A stretch of DNA of 64,000 nucleotides from Ardenticatenaceae bacterium (GTDB lineage Bacteria; Chloroflexota; Anaerolineae; Promineifilales; Promineifilaceae), in the NCBI GenBank assembly GCA_020634495.1, contig JACKBR010000004.1, positions 1 to 64,000 on the forward strand, in the 5' to 3' direction. Below the pieces are notes generated by a model. The model saw only the letters and a program-made list of their open reading frames with translations, was not told the DNA's origin and ran no database searches. This document shows positions 43,363 through 51,367 of this stretch, piece after piece. The position numbers and the translations under genes are program-made. Each line of letters begins with the position of its first letter. The stretch's first letter is position 1.

Positions 43363-44505
43363 CAGAACATGCGTAACGGCCGTTGCCCCACTGCCCCCCA
43401 AATTTTGAGCCATCCCCACCTTGGCATCGGCGATTTGATTGTCACCTGCCTGACCGCGCAATTGACGAGCCACCTCTACAATCTGATACATGCCCGTGGC
43501 CCCGCCGGGGTTGCCGCGTGCTTTTAGCCCGCCAAAGGTGCTGATGGGGATACGGCCGTTTCGACCAATCTCCCCATCCCGCGCCAGCTGCCAGCCCTCG
43601 CCCGGTGCGGCAAAACCGGCCGCCTCCAACGACAGCGCCGCCATCACCGTAAACGAATCGTGCAGTTCAAATAGATCGATCTGGTCGTGTGTCACCCCCG
43701 CCGCTTGCATGGCGCGTTGGGCGCTTAGCTCGGCGGCGCGCAGGTGCAGCATGTTTTTGCGGTCGTGCAGTGCCAGCGTGTCGGTGGCCAGCGCAGAACC
43801 CACAATGCGGATGGGCTGTGGCACCATGTCTTGTGCCCGCTCGTGGCTGGTGATAAGCACCGCCGCTGCGCCATCCCCGCCGGGAGCCATGTCAAACAGG
43901 CTCACAGGCGTGGCCACTTGCGGCGCACTGCCAAACCGCTCTGCTTTGAGCCGGTTGCGGAACATGGCCAGCGGATTGTCTGCGCCGTTGGCGTGGGCAT
44001 TGACGCTGAAGTTGGCAAAATCGTCCACCGCCAGGCCGTATTCGTGCATGTAGCGGCGCATCAGCAGCGCTCCCATGCCCGCCACGGTCAGGCCGTGAAT
44101 GGCTTCATAATCGGCGTCGAGCGTGCTGGAGAGAACGGCCGTAACCGAATTCCCTACCTGATCCGTCATCTTTTCCACGCCAACAACCAGCGCCGTTTCC
44201 ACCAGGCCGCTCTTGACGGCCAAAACTGCCTGGCGCAGCGCCGCGCCACCAGAAGCGTCCGCCGCTTCCACCGTCACAGCCTCGATGCCGCGCATTCCAG
44301 CAAAATCTGCGATGAGCGCCCCCAGGTGCATTTGGTGGCTTAACTGCCCCGCCGCCATGTTGCCCACAAACAAGGCATCCACATTGCTTATATGAGCATC
44401 ATCCAGGGCTGCCTCGATGGCATACCACGCCAGGTGGCGAATGGAGGTGTCCCACATTTCTTTAACTTCGGTTTGGCCCAGGCCAATGATTGATACGTCG
44501 TTCAT
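43351..44505 (-). CDS. Archaeal-type acetoacetyl-CoA thiolase homologue with altered active site
   Basis: 384 residues. Clear fold of the archaeal thiolase that works with HMG-CoA synthase and DUF35: GVEKMTDQVGNSV, ELHDSFTVMAALSLEAAGF, STFGGLKARGNPGGATGMYQ, QNLGGSGATAVTHVL. But the nucleophilic cysteine of the C-A-S-G loop is Asp (VEAADASGGAALRQAVLA) and the GHP histidine is Asn (GNPGG). So neither the acyl-enzyme nor the normal proton shuttle can form. In operon between HMGS and DUF35, hence probably a structural partner or an enzyme with another chemistry. The tail overlaps a dispersed repeat. Confidence 0.88.
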   Translation of the reverse strand: MNDVSIIGLGQTEVKEMWDTSIRHLAWYAIEAALDDAHISNVDALFVGNMAAGQLSHQMHLGALIADFAGMRGIEAVTVEAADASGGAALRQAVLAVKSGLVETALVVGVEKMTDQVGNSVTAVLSSTLDADYEAIHGLTVAGMGALLMRRYMHEYGLAVDDFANFSVNAHANGADNPLAMFRNRLKAERFGSAPQVATPVSLFDMAPGGDGAAAVLITSHERAQDMVPQPIRIVGSALATDTLALHDRKNMLHLRAAELSAQRAMQAAGVTHDQIDLFELHDSFTVMAALSLEAAGFAAPGEGWQLARDGEIGRNGRIPISTFGGLKARGNPGGATGMYQIVEVARQLRGQAGDNQIADAKVGMAQNLGGSGATAVTHVLSNR

Positions 44506-44507
44506 GT

Positions 44508-44584
44508 GCTATCCAGAGTGTGGCGAGTTTGCAAGTGGCGAGTAAAAAACTCGCAAACTTGCATACTTGCAAACTCGCAAACTT
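44508..44584. repeat. GCGAGTTTGCAAG inverted repeat between HMGS and thiolase-like genes
   Basis: GGCGAGTTTGCAAGTGGCGAG and CTTGCAAACTCGC arms fold back on each other with AAAAAACTCGCAAACTTGC between. Part of an intra-operon stem; no coding content. Confidence 0.65.
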
Positions 44585-45661
44585 TTAAGAGAGTTTCAAT
44601 TTATCCCGATACCGGGTATACGTTGCGTAATTAATTTCCGTGCGGCGGCTGATGTACGCTTCGGTGGTGGTGGCCAGGTGCTGGACTTCGGGCAGCCTAT
44701 CGGTCACTTCAATGTCGAAGGCGTCGGAGCCAGCGCCGGAGCCGTAGCTGACCATCAAAATGCGGTCGCCCGGCTCGGCAATGTCCAGAATGGCGGTCAG
44801 GCCAATCATGGTGGAGCCGGAATAGGTGTTGCCGATGCGGGGGCTGAGCAGGCCAGGCTTTATTTGCTCTGGCGAAAAACCTAAGCTTTTGGCCACACGC
44901 TGCGGGAATTTGGCGTTGGGCTGGTGGAACACGGCCCAATCATAATCGGCGGAGGTGGTGCCCAGCGATTCCATCAACATTTCGGCTGCACCGGTGACAT
45001 GCTTGAAGTAGGCTGGCTCACCCGTGAAGCGGTCGCCGTGTGAAGGATATTCGGCATGGGCGCGTCGCCAAAAGTCTGGCGTGTCGGTCACGAAGGAGTA
45101 GGAGCCGTTGATGATGGCGACAGACTCGTCACCAGGACCAAGCAAAACGGCCGCTCCGCCAGCTGCGGCCGTATATTCCAAAGCATCCCCTGGGCGACCC
45201 TGAGCCGTGTCCATGCCAATGCTAAAGGCATAGCGAGCCATACCAGAGCCTACAAAGCCAATGGCCGCTTGCATTGCTTCGGTTCCGGCTTTACAGGCAA
45301 ATTCCCAGTCGCCCGCCATGGTGTTGGGCACAGCCCCAATCGCTTCAGCCACGATGGTGCTGCTGGGCTTGACGGCGTAGGGGTGACTTTCACTGCCCAC
45401 CCAGACGGCGCGAATTTCTTGCGGATTTATTCGGGCACGCAGCAGCGAATTCCGGGCTGCTTCAATTGACATGGTGATGACGTCTTCATCCAGGCCATTG
45501 ACTGCCTTTTCCACGATAGGCGTGCCGCCCGTGCCGTTGGTCCACATTTTAGAAACCTCGCTGGCAGGCAGGCGGTAGCGAGGCACATACGCCCCGTAGC
45601 CCACAATCCCCACCGAGCGGTCTGGTTTCATTAATCCATCTTGCGGTTTGTATTCGCTCAT
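44585..45661 (-). CDS. Hydroxymethylglutaryl-CoA synthase
   Basis: 358 residues from ATG 45661 (MSEYKPQDG), with AGAGGAAAC upstream; the longer frame to 45715 runs through a repeat. Archaeal-type [19 protein letters not shown], catalytic Glu in [15 protein letters not shown], nucleophilic Cys in [19 protein letters not shown], His in [13 protein letters not shown], and [17 protein letters not shown]. Condenses acetyl-CoA with acetoacetyl-CoA to HMG-CoA for isoprenoids. Second gene of the mevalonate operon. Confidence 0.93.
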   Translation of the reverse strand: MSEYKPQDGLMKPDRSVGIVGYGAYVPRYRLPASEVSKMWTNGTGGTPIVEKAVNGLDEDVITMSIEAARNSLLRARINPQEIRAVWVGSESHPYAVKPSSTIVAEAIGAVPNTMAGDWEFACKAGTEAMQAAIGFVGSGMARYAFSIGMDTAQGRPGDALEYTAAAGGAAVLLGPGDESVAIINGSYSFVTDTPDFWRRAHAEYPSHGDRFTGEPAYFKHVTGAAEMLMESLGTTSADYDWAVFHQPNAKFPQRVAKSLGFSPEQIKPGLLSPRIGNTYSGSTMIGLTAILDIAEPGDRILMVSYGSGAGSDAFDIEVTDRLPEVQHLATTTEAYISRRTEINYATYTRYRDKLKLS

Positions 45662-45669
45662 TGTTTCCT

Positions 45670-45748
45670 CTGTCTCAGTTTTCAGTGAGTCAGTGTTCAG
45701 TGGGCCAGTTTTCAAACTGATTACTGGCTTACTGATAACTGATTACTG
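45670..45748. repeat. AGTAATCAGT dispersed repeat
   Basis: CAGTGAGTCAGTGTTCAGTG then ACTGATTACTGGCTTACTG; it fills the HMGR-HMGS spacer and covers the last codons of HMGR, so the HMGR C terminus (ASNQLSVSQ) is repeat-derived. Confidence 0.65.
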
Positions 45749-47016
45749 GCAATAATTTCCTTGGCGCGATCCACGTGAATCCGTCGTTCGGCGACAAGCT
45801 GGTCGGCCACTTGTTGGATATGCTCTTCGGGTGCGCCTGCGGCCATTGCCACCTGGCGGGCGTGCAGGGCCATGTGCCCTTTTTGGATGCCCACGGTGGC
45901 CAGGGCGTTGATGGCGGCTAAGTTTTGGGCCAGCCCAACGGCGGCCATCACCTGGGCCAGTTCTGGCGCGGATTTCACATCTAAAATTTTCATGGCGGCG
46001 CGGGCGGTGGGATGCACTTTGGTGGCCCCACCAACCATGCCTACCGCCAATGGCAGGGTGATCTCGCCGTAGAGATCGCCATTTTCATCGACATGCCAGT
46101 CGGTGAGGGATTGGTAACGGCCGTTTTTCACGGCGTAAGCGTGGGCACCGGCCTCAACGGCGCGCCAGTCGTTGCCTGTGGCTATGCACACGGCGTCGAT
46201 GCCGTTCATGATGCCCTTGTTGTGGGTGGCTGCCCGGTAGGGATCGACAACGGCAAAGGCGTTGGCTTCTTCAATCAGTTTGGCCACTTCCTGCCCGGTA
46301 AAATCGGCGGTGGCCAGTTGAGCGGCGGGAATGGTGCAGCGGGCGGTGGCGGTGCGCTGGTCGGCCAGGTTAGAGAGGATGCGCAGGCTGGTACGGCCGT
46401 TGGTCAATCGAGCAATCTCTGGCGCGAGTGATTCCAGGGCGGTGTTGATGGCGTTAGCGCCCATGGCGTCCCGCGTGTCAAAATGCAGATGGACGATGAG
46501 CATGGGGCCAACAGGGGTGTTGGGAAACGGCCGTGCCTGAATATCCAGTGCGCCACCGCCAAGATTTACGATTACTTTGTCACAACAGTTGGCGGTTTCT
46601 AGCAGGCTTGCCTTGTTGGCTTCAATGGCGGCAGTGGCAGCGTCCATGTCGGGTACGTCTAGCACCTGAATTTGGCCAATCATCACGGGGTTGGTGGCGG
46701 TGGTGTGGAAGCCGCCCCCGGCGCGGATTTTTTTGGCCGCATTGCTAACGGCGGCCAGCACGCTGGGTTCTTCCACAGCCATGGGGATGAGGTAGTCACG
46801 GCCGTTTATTAAAAAGTTCACGGCGATGCCCAACGGCAGCGAAAAGGTACCCAATGTGTTTTCAATCATTTTGTCGGCCAGCTCGTTGGTTAGCCCCTGG
46901 CCGTTGAACACGGCGGCTTCGGCGACATCCAGGCCAGCCCACTCAGCCACAATTTGAAGCCGTTCGGTTAACGGCCGTTTATAAAATCCTGGTAATCGTG
47001 ATGATTTTGAACCCAC
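45721..47016 (-). CDS. mvaA: Hydroxymethylglutaryl-CoA reductase (class II)
   Basis: 431 residues. Class II features: opening [18 protein letters not shown], catalytic Glu in [19 protein letters not shown], the [18 protein letters not shown] segment, dinucleotide/substrate Asp loop [18 protein letters not shown], and the C-terminal catalytic His in [19 protein letters not shown]. Reduces HMG-CoA to mevalonate. Unlike streptococcal class II enzymes the DAMGAN loop here is followed by normal archaeal-type partners. First gene of the operon; the octamer and a TTGACA-containing motif lie upstream. Confidence 0.93.
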   Translation of the reverse strand: MGSKSSRLPGFYKRPLTERLQIVAEWAGLDVAEAAVFNGQGLTNELADKMIENTLGTFSLPLGIAVNFLINGRDYLIPMAVEEPSVLAAVSNAAKKIRAGGGFHTTATNPVMIGQIQVLDVPDMDAATAAIEANKASLLETANCCDKVIVNLGGGALDIQARPFPNTPVGPMLIVHLHFDTRDAMGANAINTALESLAPEIARLTNGRTSLRILSNLADQRTATARCTIPAAQLATADFTGQEVAKLIEEANAFAVVDPYRAATHNKGIMNGIDAVCIATGNDWRAVEAGAHAYAVKNGRYQSLTDWHVDENGDLYGEITLPLAVGMVGGATKVHPTARAAMKILDVKSAPELAQVMAAVGLAQNLAAINALATVGIQKGHMALHARQVAMAAGAPEEHIQQVADQLVAERRIHVDRAKEIIASNQLSVSQ

Positions 47017-47117
47017 TTGTTTCTCCTTGTGTCTGAACTTAGCTTGTACTTGGGAACGGCCGTTTGCCAGCGATCAGCGTTTTGGCCACCACCGGGGTGG
47101 ACTATAGCGGGGAAAAA

Positions 47118-47133
47118 CTGTCAAAAGCTGTCA
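47118..47133 (-). promoter_or_regulatory. Shared 16-bp motif upstream of HMG-CoA reductase
   Basis: Minus-strand TGACAGCTTTTGACAG about 100 bp before the HMGR ATG; TATAGT follows 12 nt after its TTGACA, a short but possible promoter. See the copy at 43263-43278. Confidence 0.35.
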
Positions 47134-47236
47134 CGACAGGAAATGAAGGCCAAAATGAGGGGAATTTTAAGCTGGATGTTTCGGGTGGCTGGGTAGATGT
47201 GTGTAGCTTTGGGGCGTGTGGTGGGGCGGCACAAAA

Positions 47237-47274
47237 AACGGCCGTATCTGGCAAGGTGGCGAGATACGGCCGTT
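47237..47274 (-). terminator. Terminator built from two ACGGCCGT octamers
   Basis: AACGGCCGTATCT (47237-47249) and its exact complement AGATACGGCCGTT (47262-47274) form a 13-bp stem with a 12-nt loop. On the minus strand the stem runs directly into TTTTTTGTG, a U-tract, 55 bp after the stop of the small peptide gene. Confidence 0.75.
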
Positions 47275-47328
47275 ACAACTTCTTGAGGCTGCGTTTAGTG
47301 AATTACAAACACTTAAGCGGAAAAGGTA

Positions 47329-47568
47329 TTATGCGCTCCAGAAGTTGCCGTTACTCCAAAATTTGCCGTCTTCCCAAAACTTGCTGCCAGCTTCGATGCT
47401 TAGAGCAACTGTGGTCTGATCATCATCTGCTGGTTCACTGTAGGCTGGCGCTTCGTGCTGATGGTTAGACGCTAGCCGCGCCCCTGCTACGCCTATCAAT
47501 AAAAAACAACTTAAGACAAGAGCAGCAGCAAAACGATTTGTTGATTGGAAAAAATCTTTTGTCTTCAT
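47329..47568 (-). CDS. Small secreted peptide with FW repeats
   Basis: 79 residues. Strong Shine-Dalgarno AAAGGGGAACC before the ATG. Positively charged N terminus and hydrophobic stretch FAAALVLSCFLLIGVAGA (signal peptide or anchor), a His/acidic middle (NHQHEAPAYSEPADDDQ) and a C-terminal tail GSKFWEDGKFWSNGNFWSA in which FW recurs every six residues with Gly in between. No family is recognised. It has its own terminator, so it is a monocistronic transcript and likely real. Might be a precursor peptide, a signalling peptide or a surface protein. Confidence 0.65.
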   Translation of the reverse strand: MKTKDFFQSTNRFAAALVLSCFLLIGVAGARLASNHQHEAPAYSEPADDDQTTVALSIEAGSKFWEDGKFWSNGNFWSA

Positions 47569-47656
47569 TTGGTTCCCCTTTACTTAAACTCGTCGGTTGC
47601 TATCCGACATAAAAAAACGATTGAGTAAAATTCTAGAGCAGGCTCAAGCTCTTTGG

Positions 47657-47708
47657 GCAATTCACCAGAAACCTTGCTTTTTATTGCAGAAGGGTTTCTG
47701 TGAATTGC
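47657..47708. promoter_or_regulatory. Long inverted repeat in the divergent gap
   Basis: GCAATTCACCAGAAACC (47657-47673) pairs with GGTTTCTGTGAATTGC (47693-47708) with one bulged base. Lies between the FW-peptide gene (minus) and the coiled-coil gene (plus); may be an operator or a small RNA stem. The rest of 47569-47958 shows nothing else except an isolated octamer. Confidence 0.45.
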
Positions 47709-47889
47709 TAAACTTCCTATTGCTGATAAAGATTAGGAATGAGAGCTTACAAATTTTGTTTCAGAGGGGATAATTAGGACTGATCTCCTAATGGAGCCTA
47801 AAACGAAAAGCGGTAAACGGCCGTTTTAGAGAGCTGCCTAAAGCAAATAATCGAACCCATAAACGATGTGCTTTTCACAAAAGACCTGC

Positions 47890-47918
47890 TTGACCCGCGA
47901 TCTATCCTCGTGTAGGAT
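47890..47918 (+). promoter_or_regulatory. Probable promoter of the coiled-coil protein gene
   Basis: TTGACC at 47890-47895, 17 nt spacer, TAGGAT at 47913-47918; predicted start near 47925, 34 nt before ATG 47959. Confidence 0.45.
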
Positions 47919-47958
47919 TCTCCCACATGATTATTGGTAACTTCTCTGGACTTTGTGC

Positions 47959-49800
47959 ATGAAAACGACTTCCCTGACTGGCCTTGCTCTCACCTTGTTA
48001 ATGCTGCTGTTGGTTCTCATTGCTGCTTTTGTCTTTTTGTTTCAGGGGCGGCAGCAAGTGATTGAACAGCGCGATACTTTAGAAGACCAAACGGCCGTTC
48101 TCCAGCAAGATTTAGCCCAAACCGAACTAGACCTGGCGGCAGTCGAGGCCACTCGCGCTGCTACGGCCGATGCCCTGGCCACGGCCGAATCCAGCGCCGT
48201 GCTGCTGGATGGCGAGCTGGTGCGCAGCCAGCAAGAGGTGGATGCCCTCACCGATCAGATTGACGCTATCAGTCAGACGATTACGGCGCTAGAAAGTGAG
48301 CAAGAAGCTGTGCTTTCTCAGCCGCCAGAGGTAGCTATTTTGTCGCCAGCCAACGGCCGTATCCTTTCGGCAGGTGAACCCACAAATATTGTGGTGGTGG
48401 CAACCCATCCCAACGGGGTAGCTTCGGTGAGCCTGACGATTAACGAAGAGCCTGTGGCTTCTTACACACCAGAGAATGAAACGCTGTTTACGGCCGTTTC
48501 CCCCTGGGAGCCTGTTCAGCCAAACGAATATGTTATTAAGTTAACGGCCGTAAACCACGAAGGCATCAGCAGCCAGAGCGCCACCGTGACCGTCACCGTG
48601 GCCTTGGCAGGTACGGCCAGCCGGTCGGTTGGGACAGCCGATGTAATTGCATTTGAAACAATTGACGGGCTTGTCAGCGGTTTGCGCCAGCTGCCCAGCG
48701 GCGCTGAAAACGTCAGCCAAAACTTGGTTGCCGGTACTGACCTGCGGCAGGCGCAGCAAGAAGATGCCCTGGCGCTGGCCCAAAGTGAGCCCTGGCTGAT
48801 GGCCGATCTCGTTGGCCTGGCTTTTGATTTTGCCCCTGCTGGTTATGGGTATGAAGCGTTACTCCAGGCGGTGCATAACGCCTCCACGCCCACGCTGTAC
48901 CGCCCTTTATCTGATGAGATGTTGTTGGAGGAGGCGGGTTTGCAAACGGCCGTTGCCCAATTAGGCTATGTGCGGCAGCTGCTTTATCAAATTCAGGATC
49001 AAAATTTTGGGCTGGATGTTCTGACCACCGGCGATTTAACCCTGGATGGCTCCCTGGCTTTGGCCGCGCTGCGTGAAGGGGAAGCCACCGTGGTGCAAGA
49101 GAATTTCCTCACGGCGCGTTATCTGTCGTTGGATACGGCCGTTATCCCCGAAACATGGGTGTTAGACACGCAAGCATTGGCTGAGGCCCCTCCCGCCATT
49201 GCCAACCGCCTGCTGTTTCCCTATGAATATGGCGACGAATTTGCCCGCTTTGTGTATGAAATAGGCAATTACCCCATGCTCAATGAAGCGTGGGCCAACC
49301 CGCCCCAATCGACCGAGCAGATTTTGCATCCAGAAAAATTCTTGGCAGAAGAAGGCCCGCTCTTGGTGACGCTGCCTGATTTGCAAACCGTGCTGGGGGA
49401 TGAATGGACGCTGGCGGCGGAATCGGTTTTGGGCGAGTTTATGCTGGGGCAATATTTGGCGCAGCAGCTGACTGAAGCACAGGTAGAATCGGCCGTTTCT
49501 GGTTGGGGCGGCGACCGCTTTGCCATTTACACCAATGAAGCCGATGGCAGCTTCTTGCTGGCCCTGCACACCGTTTGGGACACCACCTCAGACAGTTCCG
49601 AGTTTGTGGCCCGCTACATCAATTACCCGCAGCGCCTGTTTGGCAGCGCCAGTGAGGTGCAACCAAACGGCGGTGAATGCTGGCCAGGCGAGGCCGAACT
49701 CATTTGCCTGTACCAGTCGGAGCAGGAAACCCTCATTGTGCGTGGCCCAGATGAAGAACTCGTTTTGAACGTGGTCAACGCCGTCTTCCCCGTAGAATAA
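47959..49800 (+). CDS. Membrane-anchored coiled-coil protein with Ig-like and unknown domains
   Basis: 613 residues from ATG 47959. Residues 8-30 form a membrane helix (LALTLLMLLLVLIAAFVFLF), then a coiled coil to ~residue 115 (heptad-like QQVIEQRDTLEDQTAVLQQD onward), an Ig-like domain (VAILSPANGRILSAGEPT ... ATHPNGVASVSLTINEEPV), and a ~380-residue C-terminal region with DLVGLAFDFAPAGYGYEALL, NRLLFPYEYGDEFARFVYEIG and a closing IVRGPDEELVLNVVNAVFP. No catalytic motif seen. Probably an envelope protein facing outward. Rich in octamers (six), read in frame as TAV, NGR. Confidence 0.7.
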   Translation: MKTTSLTGLALTLLMLLLVLIAAFVFLFQGRQQVIEQRDTLEDQTAVLQQDLAQTELDLAAVEATRAATADALATAESSAVLLDGELVRSQQEVDALTDQIDAISQTITALESEQEAVLSQPPEVAILSPANGRILSAGEPTNIVVVATHPNGVASVSLTINEEPVASYTPENETLFTAVSPWEPVQPNEYVIKLTAVNHEGISSQSATVTVTVALAGTASRSVGTADVIAFETIDGLVSGLRQLPSGAENVSQNLVAGTDLRQAQQEDALALAQSEPWLMADLVGLAFDFAPAGYGYEALLQAVHNASTPTLYRPLSDEMLLEEAGLQTAVAQLGYVRQLLYQIQDQNFGLDVLTTGDLTLDGSLALAALREGEATVVQENFLTARYLSLDTAVIPETWVLDTQALAEAPPAIANRLLFPYEYGDEFARFVYEIGNYPMLNEAWANPPQSTEQILHPEKFLAEEGPLLVTLPDLQTVLGDEWTLAAESVLGEFMLGQYLAQQLTEAQVESAVSGWGGDRFAIYTNEADGSFLLALHTVWDTTSDSSEFVARYINYPQRLFGSASEVQPNGGECWPGEAELICLYQSEQETLIVRGPDEELVLNVVNAVFPVE

Positions 49801-49811
49801 GCTAAAAATCT

Positions 49812-49882
49812 TAGCCACAGAGTGCACAGAGATTTTTGAGTTTAGGTTCAAAGCCGCTTGTTTCGCTTTTCCTCAGTGGCAA
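49812..49882. repeat. CACAGAGTGCACAGAG dispersed repeat (second copy)
   Basis: AGCCACAGAGTGCACAGAGA followed by TTTTGAGTTTAGGTTCAAAG and CCTCAGTGGC; closely matches 10078-10146. Confidence 0.7.
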
Positions 49883-49886
49883 AACT

Positions 49887-50156
49887 TTAGGGAATGGTGA
49901 CATCATCCACGATGCCCACGATGACGGCCCGGACGGGGGCGACTTTCATGTTTAGCACCTGGCGTGCGCCGTTGCCTTCATCCAGCACCAGCACTTTGTC
50001 TCCCACGCCAGCCTGCGCCATGTCTACACAGATGTCGTAGCCGCCCGTTGGCTCGCCGTCTTCCCCCAATTTATCGACGATGAGGAGTTTACGGCCGTTA
50101 AATGCCGCATGTTTAATCGTGGCCACCACGTTCCCAGAAACCCGTCCTACATACAT
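49887..50156 (-). CDS. EutN/CcmL-type BMC pentamer (isolated copy)
   Basis: 89 residues from ATG 50156 (MYVGRVSGNVVATIKH); the ORF extension to 50210 is not family-like. Typical BMC-P: V-x-G-x-V-V-x-T at the start, GRKLLIVDKL, VLDEGNGARQVL and VRAVIVGIVDDVTI. Pentamers cap the vertices of microcompartment shells. It lies 7 kb from the BMC operon, next to a dispersed repeat, on the same strand as that operon. A third vertex protein beside those at 56961 and 62340. Confidence 0.9.
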   Translation of the reverse strand: MYVGRVSGNVVATIKHAAFNGRKLLIVDKLGEDGEPTGGYDICVDMAQAGVGDKVLVLDEGNGARQVLNMKVAPVRAVIVGIVDDVTIP

Positions 50157-50439
50157 GCCCCAATCGTAAAGCGAAACCGCAAAATAGACAATCATCAATT
50201 TGCTTGTCACCCTTCCGTCGCTATGCTATCCTGTCAACATAATTCCCTGGATTCAACCTTCGGGACATTTAATTTCATTGTATAAAGCCCCGGAGCGCAG
50301 CATCTTTTTAAGAGACGATATCATCTGTCGTTGACCAGCATGAATGAAGATCAGCAAATTTCGCAGATTTGATAGATTTCTTCTAAATTCTCTGTGAAAC
50401 TCTGTGTTCCGCTTTTTATTATCGAAGGAGAAACGGCCG

Positions 50440-50787
50440 TTGCTCATTGCAGGAATTGTTGGCGCTGGACTGGTGTGGGGCTGGCTGCTTGTCATTTTTG
50501 TAGACCAGCGTCCTGCACGCGGGCGTGCGCAGCCCACAGAAAGCGCCGAAGACAACGAGACCAAACTGGTTCGTGGCTTAAAAGCTTTTATGGTGAAATG
50601 GCAGACGGAAAGACGGCCGTATCTAAATCTTCTTGCCGTGGCCATTTTTACCGGCTGGTTTGCCTGGATCATTTACACGCTTACCCGCGCCACGTTGCTG
50701 ATTCCCTTCTTTATCGCCCTCATCTTCACCTTCTCTGTCCATTTTGCCTGGCGGCAGCAACTGCGCCAGATGCGAAACAATTCATAA
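50440..50787 (+). CDS. Small membrane protein upstream of the CHAT module
   Basis: 115 residues from TTG 50440, chosen over GTG 50404 because AAGGAG lies 9 nt before it and the upstream codons sit in a dispersed repeat. Membrane helices LLIAGIVGAGLVWGWLLVIF, NLLAVAIFTGWFAWIIYTL and ATLLIPFFIALIFTFSVHF. A charged loop (AQPTESAEDNETKLVRGLKA) lies between the first two. No family recognised. 28 bp upstream of another membrane protein gene. Confidence 0.6.
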   Translation: MLIAGIVGAGLVWGWLLVIFVDQRPARGRAQPTESAEDNETKLVRGLKAFMVKWQTERRPYLNLLAVAIFTGWFAWIIYTLTRATLLIPFFIALIFTFSVHFAWRQQLRQMRNNS

Positions 50788-50815
50788 ACCACTCGTTCAA
50801 ACAGGAGGAACGACC

Positions 50816-51247
50816 ATGTTTTTTCAAGAAGCTGCGGAAACTGTTGTAGAAGCAACCAGGCTGCAAATTTACGGTGCGGTTGGCTTTGGGACTATTGTGG
50901 GCTGGCTGGTTTATTACATCAATCGGTACCGCACCGGAGATGTGCAGTTCAGCGACCTGGCAACGGTTATTGGTATCCTCGGTGGCGGCGCAATTTTGGC
51001 CCTATTCCCCGCCTCGACAGATTTGTTTGGTGGTTACGGCATTGGCCTGTTTATTGGCTTTTTTAGCTACTTTGGCTTTTTGCTAATTTGGGTAGCCATC
51101 TCCAAAAAATTCGGTGTTGAGTGGTTCTTAGACGGCCGTTCCAAGCGTTTGGCCGATGACGAAATGGGGCGCAAAGAGTCTGGTGAGATTGCTGGCCGCG
51201 ACCAATCCGCCATGTCTGCCGCTGAGGATGCCGGTGGACGCAAATAG
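50816..51247 (+). CDS. Small membrane protein next to a CHAT protease
   Basis: 143 residues, AGGAGG 7 nt before ATG. Amphipathic N terminus (FFQEAAETVVEATRLQIYG), three hydrophobic segments (AVGFGTIVGWLVYYI, LATVIGILGGGAILALFP, GIGLFIGFFSYFGFLLIWVAI), then a soluble charged tail (FLDGRSKRLADDEMGRKESG). No known domain. The Gly-rich helices would suit a small channel or pore, but that is a guess. Lies 121 bp before the CHAT gene, with a GAGATTGGAGATT repeat unit in between. Confidence 0.6.
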   Translation: MFFQEAAETVVEATRLQIYGAVGFGTIVGWLVYYINRYRTGDVQFSDLATVIGILGGGAILALFPASTDLFGGYGIGLFIGFFSYFGFLLIWVAISKKFGVEWFLDGRSKRLADDEMGRKESGEIAGRDQSAMSAAEDAGGRK

Positions 51248-51367
51248 GCCGAATAACATCCAATTGTTGTATAACGTAAAGACATTGGGGTAGAGATTGG
51301 AGATTAGCAGCTGCTACGCTCACAACCGCTAAATTCATTCATTACGAACCCTTAAAATAGGTGCGAC

